32,252 nucleotides of DNA from Streptomyces plumbidurans. Its GTDB lineage: Bacteria; Actinomycetota; Actinomycetes; Streptomycetales; Streptomycetaceae. Below, in pieces: positions 23,386-31,432 of this stretch. Positions within the stretch are counted from its first letter, which is position 1; every line of letters starts with the position of its first letter. The stretch is taken from the NCBI RefSeq assembly GCF_019857225.1, contig NZ_JAFJSY010000081.1, forward strand, positions 1 to 32,252, read 5' to 3'. The notes beneath the pieces were generated by a model. It worked only from the letters and a program-made list of their open reading frames with translations. It was not told the origin of the DNA and did not search any database. Position numbers and translations under genes: made by a program.

Positions 23386-24624
23386 ATGCCCTTCACAGCG
23401 AGGACCAGCTCCCTCTTCACCGCGAAGACCAGCGCCCTCTTCACGGCGAGGAAAAGCTCCCTCTCCCGCCGGTCCCTGCTGCGCGCGCTGGGCGGGGGCG
23501 CGGTGCTCGGCGGGCTGGCCGGGTGCGGGGTGCCGGCCGCGTATGTGCAGCCGGGCGAGCGTGCGGGCGCGGATCTGTCGGGCAGCGACAAGCGGCTGAA
23601 CTGGGCGAACTGGCCGCTGTACATCGACACCGACGACGACAACCCCGGCCGACGGCCCACGCTGGAGGCCTTCGAGAAGCAGACGGGGATCTCCGTCAAG
23701 TACACCGAGGAGATCAACGACAACGACGAGTTCTTCGGCAAGATCAGCCCCGCCCTGATGAACCACCAGCGGACCGGCCGCGACCTGATCGTCATGAGCG
23801 ACTGGATGTGCGCACGGTTCGTACGGCTGGGCTGGGTCCAGGAGATGGACCGGGCCGGGCAGCCGAACGTCGCCAAGTACCTCGACCCGCAGCTGCGTTC
23901 GCCCGCCTTCGACCCGGGCCGCAGGTACTCGGTGCCCTGGCAGTCCGGCATCACCGGCATCGCCTACGACCGCCGCAGGCTGGGCCGCGAGATCCGGCAC
24001 GTCTCCGATCTGTGGGCGGGCGACCTCAAGGGCCGGGTGACCCTGCTGTCCGGCTTGGACGAGGCGTTCGCGCTGCTGATGCAGGGCGACGGCGTCGACA
24101 TCACCCGCTGGACGGCCGACGACTTCCACCACGTCTGCGACCAGGTCGAGAGGTACGTGGCGCAGGGCCACATCCGCCGCTTCACCGGCAACGACTACAC
24201 AAAGGACCTGGTCAGCGGGGACGTGCTGGCCTGCCAGGCGTACTCCGGCGACGTCATCCAGCTCCAGGCGGACAACCCGCACATCCGCTTCGTCGTGCCC
24301 GAGGAGGGCGCGGAGCTGTGGTCCGACTCCCTGATGGTCCCGGACCGCGCCGAGCACAAGCGCAACGCCGAACGCCTCGTCGACCACTACTACGAGCCCG
24401 AGGTCGCCGCCGAACTCGCCGCCTGGGTGAACTACGTCTGCCCGGTCCCGGCCGCCCGGCACGTTCTCGCCGACTCCAAGGACAAGGACACCGCCGACCT
24501 CGCTAACAACCCGTTGATCTTCCCGGACGACGCGATGCGCGAGCGGCTCGTGATCGCTCGCGACATCACGTCGAAGGAGCGGGTGGAGTTCGCCAGGAGG
24601 TGGAACCGGATCGTGGGGTTGTGA
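23386..24624 (+). CDS. Polyamine-type ABC transporter substrate-binding lipoprotein
   Basis: The 412-residue product is a PotD/PotF-like extracytoplasmic binding protein. It has three octapeptide repeats at the start (FTARTSSL, FTAKTSAL, FTARKSSL, about 3-26), then a twin-arginine signal SRRSLLR (27-33) and the lipobox LAGC (Cys47). This suggests Tat export as a lipoprotein. The mature part shows LNWANWPLYID, VPWQSGITGIAYD, GDVLACQAYSGDV and WVNYVCPVPAAR, typical of this family. ATG at 23386 is preferred over an upstream in-frame start. No permease or ATPase gene follows. Its position near the amine aminotransferase and dehydrogenase supports a polyamine ligand. Confidence 0.9.
   Translation: MPFTARTSSLFTAKTSALFTARKSSLSRRSLLRALGGGAVLGGLAGCGVPAAYVQPGERAGADLSGSDKRLNWANWPLYIDTDDDNPGRRPTLEAFEKQTGISVKYTEEINDNDEFFGKISPALMNHQRTGRDLIVMSDWMCARFVRLGWVQEMDRAGQPNVAKYLDPQLRSPAFDPGRRYSVPWQSGITGIAYDRRRLGREIRHVSDLWAGDLKGRVTLLSGLDEAFALLMQGDGVDITRWTADDFHHVCDQVERYVAQGHIRRFTGNDYTKDLVSGDVLACQAYSGDVIQLQADNPHIRFVVPEEGAELWSDSLMVPDRAEHKRNAERLVDHYYEPEVAAELAAWVNYVCPVPAARHVLADSKDKDTADLANNPLIFPDDAMRERLVIARDITSKERVEFARRWNRIVGL
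23392..23463 (+). repeat. Three 24-bp tandem repeats at the 5' end of the binding protein gene
   Basis: Three adjacent 24-base units, each starting TTCAC and ending in a CTC leucine codon, encode the octapeptides before the twin-arginine motif. Units differ at only a few bases. Confidence 0.75.
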
Positions 24625-24628
24625 GCCT

Positions 24629-24682
24629 GGCCGGGACTTTTGTGACGATGACTATCGGTTGGCGCGAAGGCGGGTCCCGGCC
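24629..24682. terminator. Possible bidirectional terminator
   Basis: GGCCGGGAC (24629-24637) and GTCCCGGCC (24674-24682) are perfectly complementary, 36 bases apart, between the convergent binding-protein and MDR oxidoreductase genes. The long spacer makes it weaker than the other terminators here. Confidence 0.4.
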
Positions 24683-24699
24683 GCTTCGACGGCCCTTTT

Positions 24700-25629
24700 C
24701 TAGAGGATCAGGACGGTCTTGCCGGCCAGCCGGCCCTGGGCGGCCTCTTCGTGGACGTCCGCGATGTCTGCCAGGGGGCGGCGGTCGGCGACGTTGATCC
24801 GCAGGGCCCCCGAGGCGGCCAGGTCGAACATCCGGGTCAACTGCGTCGCGTCGCTGCGGACGGCCATCCGTATGACCTTCACGCCGCGGCCGGTCCCGGT
24901 GCCGGGCGGGGTGGTGCCCGTGACGAACGAGCCGCTGTCGGCAACCAGCCTGGCGAGGGCGTCGGCCTCCTCGGGAGTGGACCGCGCGAAGTGGAGCACG
25001 AGGTCGAACGGTCCCTTCGCGGCTTCCGTCACGGGGGTGGCGGTGTAGTCGACGACGTGGTCGGCCCCGTAGACGCGGACACGGTCGAGGCTGCGGGAGC
25101 CCGCGACGGCGGTGACCTCAGCCCCCGCGTGCTTGGCGAGTTGGACCGCATAACCTCCCACGGCCCCGCCGGCGCCGTTGACCAGGACACGCTGCCCCGG
25201 CTGGACGCCACCGTGTTCGAAGAGTGCCTGCCAGGCGGTGAGTCCGGTGCCGGGCAGGGCGGCCGCGGCGACCAGGTCCACACCGTCGGGCACGGCAGCC
25301 AGGATGTCCGCCGGGGCGAGCGCGTATTCGGCGGCGGCGCCCCCGGAGGCCAGCGGCAGGAACGCGGCCACGCGTGCCCCCTCGGCCCAGCCGGTGACGT
25401 CCGGTCCGACGGCGGCGACCGTTCCGGCGAGATCCACGCCGGTCGTGTAGGGAAGCTCGACCGGGATGAACTCCCGCATGAACCCGGAGCGCAGCGCGGC
25501 GTCGGCGGGGTTGAAGGAGGTGGCGGCGACCTTGACCAGCACCTGCCCGGAGCCTGGCTGCGGGGTCGCGACTTCTTCCTGCGCGAGTACCGAGCTGTCG
25601 CCGTACTCGTGGAATCGCACTGCTTTCAT
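24700..25629 (-). CDS. MDR-type quinone oxidoreductase-like NADP-dependent enzyme
   Basis: The 309-residue product is a medium-chain dehydrogenase/reductase without the zinc-binding cysteines of alcohol dehydrogenases. It begins MKAVRFHEYGDSSVL and contains the GROES-like N-terminal domain with TSFNPADAALRSG and PYTTGVDLAGTVAAVG. A Rossmann domain follows, with VNGAGGAVGGYAVQLAK as nucleotide-binding loop and GADHVVDY after the second strand. Such enzymes reduce quinones or other enones with NADPH; the substrate is not visible. ATG at 25629 has GGAGAG upstream. A TetR-like remnant lies on the opposite strand just upstream. Confidence 0.92.
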   Translation of the reverse strand: MKAVRFHEYGDSSVLAQEEVATPQPGSGQVLVKVAATSFNPADAALRSGFMREFIPVELPYTTGVDLAGTVAAVGPDVTGWAEGARVAAFLPLASGGAAAEYALAPADILAAVPDGVDLVAAAALPGTGLTAWQALFEHGGVQPGQRVLVNGAGGAVGGYAVQLAKHAGAEVTAVAGSRSLDRVRVYGADHVVDYTATPVTEAAKGPFDLVLHFARSTPEEADALARLVADSGSFVTGTTPPGTGTGRGVKVIRMAVRSDATQLTRMFDLAASGALRINVADRRPLADIADVHEEAAQGRLAGKTVLIL

Positions 25630-25641
25630 GTGGTTCTCTCC

Positions 25642-25685
25642 GGCTCGTGGGTGTTGTGGTTCGTGGGCTCGTGGGTGTTGTGGTT
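25642..25685. repeat. Two copies of a 20-bp direct repeat (24-bp period)
   Basis: GGCTCGTGGGTGTTGTGGTT occurs at 25642-25661 and again, exactly, at 25666-25685. It lies between the MDR gene and the TetR-like remnant, in the leader or promoter of the MDR gene. Confidence 0.85.
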
Positions 25686-25703
25686 GGTGGGAGGGACGGC
25701 GAC

Positions 25704-25835
25704 GGCCGACACATCCTGGGCGTGGCGCCCCTGGCCAGGGCCGAGATCGAGCAGCTCGTCGCCTGCGTGGTGCCTGTCATCCAGCATTACCTGACCGGGA
25801 GGCTGCCGGTCGTGCCGGCGACCCGGGCGAGCTGA
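25704..25835 (+). pseudogene. 3' remnant of a TetR-family regulator
   Basis: A plus-strand frame ending at TGA 25835 reads GRHILGVAPLARAEIEQLVA, then CVVPVIQHYLTGRLP. This resembles the C-terminal helix region of many actinobacterial TetR regulators (pattern near R-Y-V-L-x-x-x-P-L-A-x-A-x-x-x-x-L-V then P-x-x-Q-x-Y-L-T-G-x-L). No helix-turn-helix or other TetR part lies upstream; the 24-bp-period repeat and then the MDR gene are found instead. It is therefore probably a 5'-deleted pseudogene. The similarity is judged by eye. Such regulators often control neighbouring oxidoreductases. Confidence 0.5.
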
Positions 25836-25879
25836 CTGCCATGTCCGGCGGCGGGAGCGCATCGGTTCTCGGCTCGCGG

Positions 25880-27487
25880 TCACCCTGCACGACGCCGGGG
25901 CGGGCCGGGTGGGTCCGTCGTCGTTCCCTCGCAGGTGAGCCGCGGTAGACGGACCCGGAACGTACTCCCCTTTCCGGGAGCCGAGTCGACCTCGACCTGT
26001 CCGTCGTGGGCGGTGACCAGGGACTGGACGATGGCCAAGCCGAGACCGGCCCCGCCGGTGGTCCGGCTGCGGGAGGTGTCGGCTCGGTAGAAGCGGTCGA
26101 AGATGCGGTCACACTGCTGCGGGGTGAGCCCCGCTCCTCGGTCGGCGACCTCCAGCACGGCATGGTCGCCGACCGTTCCCACACCGATCCGCAGCGGTGT
26201 GCCGGGTGAGGTGTGGGTGACGGCGTTGCCGACCAGGTTGGTGACGACCTGACGCAGGCGGGCCTCGTCGGCGAGGGCCGGTGCGGGGCCGGGCAGTCCG
26301 TGGCCGGCCGGGCCGGTGAACGTGACGGGGCGCTCGGGGTCCAGGGCACGTACGTCGTGCAGGGCGTCGGCCGCGAGGGTGCGCAGGTCGGCGGGGGCGA
26401 GGTCGAGGTCGGGCACTGTTCGGTCTCCGGGGGTTCGCCGCGCCTGTGCGTCGAGGTGGGCCAGTTGGAGCATGTCCTCGACGAGCCGGGAGAGACGTTC
26501 GGACTCGCGGGCGATGTGGTCCATCGTGTCGTCCACACCCTCCTGGTCGGAGAGGGCGCCCATGCGGTGGAGGTCGGTCAGCCCTTTGATCCCGGCGAGC
26601 GGGGTGCGCAGTTCATGGCTGGCGTCGGCGACGAACCGGCTCATCCGCGCCTCGGACTCGGCCCGGGCGGCGAAGGCGGCCTCCAACTGCCCGAGCATGC
26701 CGTTCAACGCGGCCGACAGTCTTCCCAACTCGGTTCTGGGCCCGGCCAGGTCGGGCATCCGGCGCGAGAGGTCGCCGCGCGCGATCTCGGCGGCGGTCTG
26801 CTCGACGAGGGTCAACGGACGCAGCCCCGAGCGGACCGCGAACCAGCCGGCCACCGCCAGCACGCCGAGCAGGCCGAGGCCGGTGGTCCGGTAGCTCTGC
26901 CACATGCGGTTCACCGTCCCGTCCACCTGGTCCAGTGAGGTCGCCACGACCACACTGCCGGAGCCGTCCGCTGCCGTTGACGCGGCCCCGAGCAGTCCGG
27001 CGCGCGACACTCTGGGCGCGGCGGTCACTCGCCACCGGGTGTCGCCGTCCGTGCTGCCGACGGTGAACGGGCGGCCGCCCCGTGCGGCGACCGCTGCCGC
27101 GTCGAGCCGGGGAATCGCCGGACCCCGCGTCTCGCCCGGACGGTTCTCTCCCAGGAGGGATTCGATGCCGCTCTCCACGGTGCCGTCCTGGGAGACGTAG
27201 ATGACGACCGGGTTGCCGAGGACCTTCGTACCGAGGTCGGCCAGTCCCGCCGGCGGCGTCCGGCCTGCCCCGGCTCGCGCCACCTCGGGCGGCAGTACGG
27301 CGAACACCTCGGCCGTGGCGTGCAGTTGGGAGTCGACGCGGTCCGCCAGATAGCCGCGCAGGGCGTTGCCGGTGACCAGGGCGAACGCCGTGAACCCGAT
27401 GGTCAGCAGGGTGACGGCCAACAACAGCACCCGACTGCGCAAGGACGCGCGCGCCCACAGCGCCCGGACGCGACGGCTCCGGTTCAC
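25880..27487 (-). CDS. Two-component sensor histidine kinase
   Basis: The 535-residue membrane kinase has a first membrane helix (about 19-41) and an extracytoplasmic sensor region of about 155 residues (45-200). A second helix (about 203-218), a HAMP domain (about 220-272) and the phospho-acceptor His291 in ADASHELRTPLAG follow. The ATPase domain has NLVGNAVTHT, the intact G1 box DRGAGL, the F box IFDRFYRAD and GGAGLGLAIV, so it should be catalytically complete. GTG at 27487 overlaps the response regulator stop as GTGA, and the pair is probably cotranscribed. The stimulus is unknown. Confidence 0.95.
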   Translation of the reverse strand: MNRSRRVRALWARASLRSRVLLLAVTLLTIGFTAFALVTGNALRGYLADRVDSQLHATAEVFAVLPPEVARAGAGRTPPAGLADLGTKVLGNPVVIYVSQDGTVESGIESLLGENRPGETRGPAIPRLDAAAVAARGGRPFTVGSTDGDTRWRVTAAPRVSRAGLLGAASTAADGSGSVVVATSLDQVDGTVNRMWQSYRTTGLGLLGVLAVAGWFAVRSGLRPLTLVEQTAAEIARGDLSRRMPDLAGPRTELGRLSAALNGMLGQLEAAFAARAESEARMSRFVADASHELRTPLAGIKGLTDLHRMGALSDQEGVDDTMDHIARESERLSRLVEDMLQLAHLDAQARRTPGDRTVPDLDLAPADLRTLAADALHDVRALDPERPVTFTGPAGHGLPGPAPALADEARLRQVVTNLVGNAVTHTSPGTPLRIGVGTVGDHAVLEVADRGAGLTPQQCDRIFDRFYRADTSRSRTTGGAGLGLAIVQSLVTAHDGQVEVDSAPGKGSTFRVRLPRLTCEGTTTDPPGPPRRRAG

Positions 27488-28257
27488 GGCTTCGGTCCGC
27501 GCAGCACGTAACCCACGCCGTGCACGGTGTGGATGAGTTTCGGTCCCCCGTTGTCGATCTTGCGGCGCAGGTAGCTGATGTAGGTGTCGACGATGCCCGT
27601 GTCGCCGTTGAAGTCGTAGTCCCACACCCGCTGGAGGATCTGCGCCTTGGAGACTGTGCGCCCGGCGTTGGCCATCAGGTGGTGCAGCAGCCGGAACTCG
27701 GTGGGCGACAGCCTCAGCGGCTCGCCCGCCCGGGTGGCCTGGACGCCGTCCGGGTCGAGTTCGAGGTCGGCCGCTCGCAGCAGGGCGGTGGGGTCGCCGC
27801 CGGTGCGGCGCAACACGGCACGGATACGGGCGATCAGCTCCTGAAGGTCGAACGGCTTGGTCACGTAGTCGTCGCCGCCCAGCACCAGGCCCTCGATCTT
27901 GTCCCGCGTCCGGTCACGGGCGGTCAGGAACATGACGGGGATGTGACCGCCGTGGGTCGCCGATCCGGGCCGGTGCCGCTCGCGGAGCCGCCGGATCACC
28001 TCGAAGCCGTCCAGGTCGGGCAGCATCACGTCCAGCAGGACGAGATCGGGCGTTCTTTCCTGTGCACGTTCCAGAGCCTCCTGCCCGGTGCCGGCCGCGG
28101 CCACGGTGAAACCGGCGTACCGCAGCGCCGCACACAGCAGTTCCCGCACGGTGGGTTCGTCGTCCACGACGAGCAGGTTCGCCTCGCCGACAGCGCCGTG
28201 GCCGCGTTGGGGACCCGAACCGGTGCCGGACAGGGCGGAACGATCGGCGGATGTCAA
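27484..28257 (-). CDS. OmpR-family two-component response regulator
   Basis: The 257-residue product has a receiver domain (about 26-145) with Asp32/Asp33, phospho-acceptor Asp76 in VLLDVMLPD, Thr in FLTARD and Lys134 in YVTKPF. A winged-helix domain follows (about 160-255), with LSPTEFRLLHHLM and IVDTYISYLRRKI. The receiver has a short insertion with His/Gly/Ser (about 95-106) before the fourth strand. TTG at 28257 is chosen because GGAGG lies at ideal spacing and no nearer ATG/GTG gives a full receiver. It forms an operon with the kinase gene downstream. Confidence 0.93.
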   Translation of the reverse strand: MTSADRSALSGTGSGPQRGHGAVGEANLLVVDDEPTVRELLCAALRYAGFTVAAAGTGQEALERAQERTPDLVLLDVMLPDLDGFEVIRRLRERHRPGSATHGGHIPVMFLTARDRTRDKIEGLVLGGDDYVTKPFDLQELIARIRAVLRRTGGDPTALLRAADLELDPDGVQATRAGEPLRLSPTEFRLLHHLMANAGRTVSKAQILQRVWDYDFNGDTGIVDTYISYLRRKIDNGGPKLIHTVHGVGYVLRGPKP

Positions 28258-28423
28258 AGGGAGCCTCCAGGCGGCCGGTACGAACTCCGAGCATCGCGGG
28301 GGCGCAGGCGTAGGGCAGCAGGCATGCAGCCCGCGGCGGCCGCGAGCCTGCGGGGTAGGCTACGAAACGATGCGTCTGCACCACGTAAGTCCACAGCCCG
28401 GCGGAACCGTGACCGACCGATGT

Positions 28424-29923
28424 TCACCGTCCCCGTCGTTGCAGTTCCGCGCACAGCAGACTTCCGCCGAGCCCGGTCAGACTCCCGAGAAGCAGCCCGA
28501 AGACGACCGGCCACAGCACACCGCACTGGAACTCGGCGTGTGTTCCGCCCATTTCACTGCCGAACAGACTGATGCCGAACCGCCCCGACAGTCCGGCCGC
28601 CCAGACCGCCGCGCCCAGCACCACGGCCGTGAGAACACCGAACCGCTCTGCCATGCCCAGGTGTTGGGCCAGCGGGCCCCGGTAGTCGTGCAGCGGTTTT
28701 CGGTGGGCCGCCTTCGTGGCGCGGGCCGCCCGCCAGGCACAGCCCAGCAGCACGAGTCCGGTGATGACGAGCAGAGCGAGCCACAGCGGCAGTCCGCCCA
28801 CCGACCAGGACCGCAGATGCTCGACACGGTCGGGCCGTTGACCGGCGTCCGCCCCGCCCAGACCGCCGAGCAGAGAGGCGAGCGGGCTGCTGGATTCGTG
28901 CCGCACAGGGTGCATGGCGGCCGTCCACGAGGCACCGACGCCCAGGGTCCCGAACACCGCCAGGGCGTTCGGGACGAGCAGCAGTGCCGCGCCCGCCGCC
29001 GTGCCGACCCGGCCTCCGACCGCCGCGCCCACGAACACGAGGCAGACGAGGGGAACGGCCGCGCACACCAGACCCGTACGGACGATTGCCGACAGGCTTC
29101 GGCCCCAGCCGGACCGCAGCCCGTCCAGCGTGCCGCCCAGCGGCAGCCGCGCTCGACGGCTGATCAGGAATCCCACACCGAGCGCGACGGCCACCCAGAG
29201 CACCGCCCCGAAGCCGGCCGACATCGCGTTCACCCGGTATGTCAGGACCGGCCGGGCCGACATACCGCCACCGCCCAGGAACGAACCCAAGCCCGTGCTG
29301 TTCGCGTTCCCGCCGACTCCGGCGAGCCGGGAGGTCGTCGACTCGGGCAGGACCGCCGAGCCGTGTGCGAGGCCGGCCAGGATCAGGAAGAGTACGAAGG
29401 CCGCGGCTCCTGCCCCGGCCGCCCGTACGGCCAGTTCACCGGCGGTGAACCGGACCCGGTTCGCCCGGCGCAGTCGTCGGGAGAACGCGATCCACAGGGC
29501 GACCGCGCCGACCAGCGTCACGGTGAGCGGTACGCCGTCGGCCGTGGCGCTCAGCGACGGCCCCAGGCCGCCGCCCGTGCCGCCGAGCAGGGAGTCCAGT
29601 CCGCCTGTGGCCCCAGCACCTCCCGACGTCGACGAACCGCCGGTCACGGAACCGCCGACGGCCATGGCGGTCACCGTCGCGGTCAGCGACCAGAGAGAGC
29701 CGACCGAGCCGGCATGCAACAGTCCGAGCGCCCCCGCGGACACGACCGTCATGGCAGCCACGGCACACAGCACGGCCGCCGCCCCCTCCAGAGCGTTCCT
29801 CCCCGGACCGATCAACCGGACGGGCTCCGGCGGCCGACGGGGCCGCGGACGGGCTCCGGGCCGAGACCCAGGGGCGGACCCGCTCCGTGACTGGGGACGG
29901 GTACGGGAAGTGGTGGCAGACAT
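28424..29923 (-). CDS. Streptophobe-like integral membrane protein
   Basis: The 499-residue product starts with a basic Arg/Ser/Pro-rich stretch (about 1-38). It then has about ten hydrophobic segments separated by Gly/Ser-rich loops, including GGLDSLLGGTGGGLGPS and ASLLGGLGGADAGQRPD. This composition and length fit the 'streptophobe' family known only from Streptomyces and relatives, whose function is not known. ATG at 29923 has a distant GGAG; an upstream GTG at 29965 is also possible. It lies upstream of the second two-component operon on the same strand, with a gap of 166 bases. Confidence 0.8.
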   Translation of the reverse strand: MSATTSRTRPQSRSGSAPGSRPGARPRPRRPPEPVRLIGPGRNALEGAAAVLCAVAAMTVVSAGALGLLHAGSVGSLWSLTATVTAMAVGGSVTGGSSTSGGAGATGGLDSLLGGTGGGLGPSLSATADGVPLTVTLVGAVALWIAFSRRLRRANRVRFTAGELAVRAAGAGAAAFVLFLILAGLAHGSAVLPESTTSRLAGVGGNANSTGLGSFLGGGGMSARPVLTYRVNAMSAGFGAVLWVAVALGVGFLISRRARLPLGGTLDGLRSGWGRSLSAIVRTGLVCAAVPLVCLVFVGAAVGGRVGTAAGAALLLVPNALAVFGTLGVGASWTAAMHPVRHESSSPLASLLGGLGGADAGQRPDRVEHLRSWSVGGLPLWLALLVITGLVLLGCAWRAARATKAAHRKPLHDYRGPLAQHLGMAERFGVLTAVVLGAAVWAAGLSGRFGISLFGSEMGGTHAEFQCGVLWPVVFGLLLGSLTGLGGSLLCAELQRRGR

Positions 29924-30073
29924 GGTGAGCGTGCTCCGCTTCGTACGTGAGGAAGCACGCGGCACCGGTCGGGGGATTCCCGGCGCCGCGCGCCTGGGGA
30001 CCCGCTCACCCTGGCGGTCCCGCTTACGAGGTTCCCGGGAGGTTCTGTGAGGTCTCTGAGACCCTGGATACGT

Positions 30074-30108
30074 CCGCGCCGGTCACACGGCTAGCAGTGC
30101 CGGCGCGG
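30074..30108. terminator. Stem-loop downstream of the YceI gene
   Basis: CCGCGCCGG (30074-30082) pairs with CCGGCGCGG (30100-30108), and CAC/GTG inside can extend the stem with a bulge. It lies about 70 bases after the minus-strand YceI gene. A shorter palindrome GGTCTC-T-GAGACC is at 30051-30063. Otherwise the 29924-30176 gap shows nothing clear. Confidence 0.5.
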
Positions 30109-30176
30109 CGGTCCTTCTCTCAGATATTTCCCAGAGCTCCAGAATGCCGACCAGCGATCCGGGTCACGCCTTCCCT

Positions 30177-30851
30177 TCAGAACTGCGGTGCCGCGTCCGA
30201 GCGGATGGCGGCGATGTCGAACTGCAGGCGCACCTTCTCGCTCACCATGGCGCCTCCCTCCGCCAGCTTCTGGCTGTAACTCAGGCCCCATTCGGTGCGG
30301 TTGATGGTGGTCGTGCCGTCGAAGCCCACCCGCTGCATGCCGAACGGGTCGGTGACGTGCCCGATGTAGGTGAGGTCCAGGTCGACGGGGCGTGTGGTGC
30401 GCTTGATGGTGAGGTCGCCGGTCATCCGGTAGACGTCGCTGCCCAGCAGCTTCACCGTCGTACTGACGAAGCGCATCTGCGGGTAGTTCCTGGCGTCCAG
30501 GAAGTCGCGGCCGATCAGATGGGCGTCGCGTTGCTCGACACCGGTGTCGACCGATCCGGTGGCCATCACGATCTCGGCCCGTGAACGGGAGGGGTCGCTG
30601 CCGTCGAAGTGGAGCCGGCTCTCGTACTCCGTGAACGCCCCGCGGACCGTCGTCACCATGGCGTGCCGCACGGAGAAACCGATGCGGCTGTGCGCCGGGT
30701 CGATGATCCACTCCCCGGTCAACTCCGCGAGGGCGGGGTCCGGCATACCGGCTCTGGGGGGAAAGGCCGGTGCCTCCGGGGCGAGTTGGGGGACGGGTGC
30801 GGTGGGGGGAGCCGGGCGGCGCAGGGACGCAGCTCGGGTGAACAGGTTCAT
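30177..30851 (-). CDS. YceI-family protein
   Basis: The 224-residue product has a Pro/Ala-rich N-terminal part (about 1-45) and then the YceI lipocalin-like barrel. This shows GEWIIDPAHSRIGFSVRHAMVTTVRGAF-type opening strands, VDTGVEQRDAHLIGRDFLDA and MTGDLTIKRTTRPVDLDL. YceI proteins bind long-chain isoprenoids in some bacteria; the role here is not known. No signal peptide is evident, so it may be cytoplasmic. ATG at 30851 has only a weak ribosome-binding site, and the putative promoter at 30860-30888 would give a nearly leaderless transcript. Confidence 0.92.
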   Translation of the reverse strand: MNLFTRAASLRRPAPPTAPVPQLAPEAPAFPPRAGMPDPALAELTGEWIIDPAHSRIGFSVRHAMVTTVRGAFTEYESRLHFDGSDPSRSRAEIVMATGSVDTGVEQRDAHLIGRDFLDARNYPQMRFVSTTVKLLGSDVYRMTGDLTIKRTTRPVDLDLTYIGHVTDPFGMQRVGFDGTTTINRTEWGLSYSQKLAEGGAMVSEKVRLQFDIAAIRSDAAPQF

Positions 30852-30859
30852 GATTCATC

Positions 30860-30888
30860 TAGTTACGTCATGGCTGGTGACGCCGCAA
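30860..30888 (-). promoter_or_regulatory. Possible YceI promoter with inverted repeat in the spacer
   Basis: On the minus strand TTGCGG (30883-30888) and TAACTA (30860-30865) are separated by 17 bases. That spacer is exactly CGTCA-N7-TGACG (30866-30882), an inverted repeat that could be an operator. The -10 match is moderate. Confidence 0.4.
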
Positions 30889-31069
30889 GACACCTTCAAG
30901 ATGCGCTCACGGTCGTCACCAAAAAGCCCCCGAGCAGCGGCCCCCACGGCCGCCCGCATGGCTTTGCCCGTTCTTTACAACCCACGCCGGGGCTGCCTCG
31001 TCTCTCCGCTCGATCCATGACACAGCCCGCCGGTCGAGCACCGTGCGGGCCGACGAAAGAGAGCGATTC

Positions 31070-31432
31070 ATGCGCCGAACGGGCCTCAGTGCCATGGCAC
31101 TTGCGTGCACCGCCGTCCTGGCGGGCGCGGTGCCCGCCTTCGCCGACGGAGGGTCCGCGACCCCCCGCCCCGCCCGCAGTGCCACCGCCACCCCGACCCC
31201 CAGCCAGGCTCCCGCCTCCGACGGGGCGAGCGCCGTCCCGAGCGCGGCCCCGACCCGCGCGCCCTCCGACCAGGTCTCCGCCGTGCCGAGCGGCGCGCCC
31301 AACACCGGTGTGGCACCGCAGAGTTCCGGCTCCGGTACGGGCGCGCTGATCGGCGGGGGCGCCGCCGCGGCCGTCGCGCTCGGTGGCGGAGCGGTCTTCC
31401 TCGTACGCCGCCGGCAGGCGAACGGGGCATGA
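31070..31432 (+). CDS. Small exported protein with sorting-signal-like C-terminus
   Basis: The 120-residue product has a signal peptide (MRRTGLSAMALACTAVLAGA, cleavage near AFA). A Thr/Ser/Pro/Ala-rich middle follows (about 26-85), then the segment GAPNTGVAPQSSGSG, a hydrophobic helix (about 93-112) and the basic tail VRRRQANGA. The layout is that of a sortase substrate, but no strict LPxTG is present; PNTGV is the nearest motif. The gene overlaps the class F sortase gene by ATGA, which suggests they work together. ATG at 31070 has AAAGAGAG upstream. Confidence 0.85.
   Translation: MRRTGLSAMALACTAVLAGAVPAFADGGSATPRPARSATATPTPSQAPASDGASAVPSAAPTRAPSDQVSAVPSGAPNTGVAPQSSGSGTGALIGGGAAAAVALGGGAVFLVRRRQANGA

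Noticed and set aside
28088..30050. Long plus-strand frames opposite the streptophobe-like gene
   Set aside because: The translation is Arg/Gln/Pro/Thr-rich without motifs, and the opposite strand encodes a coherent membrane protein.
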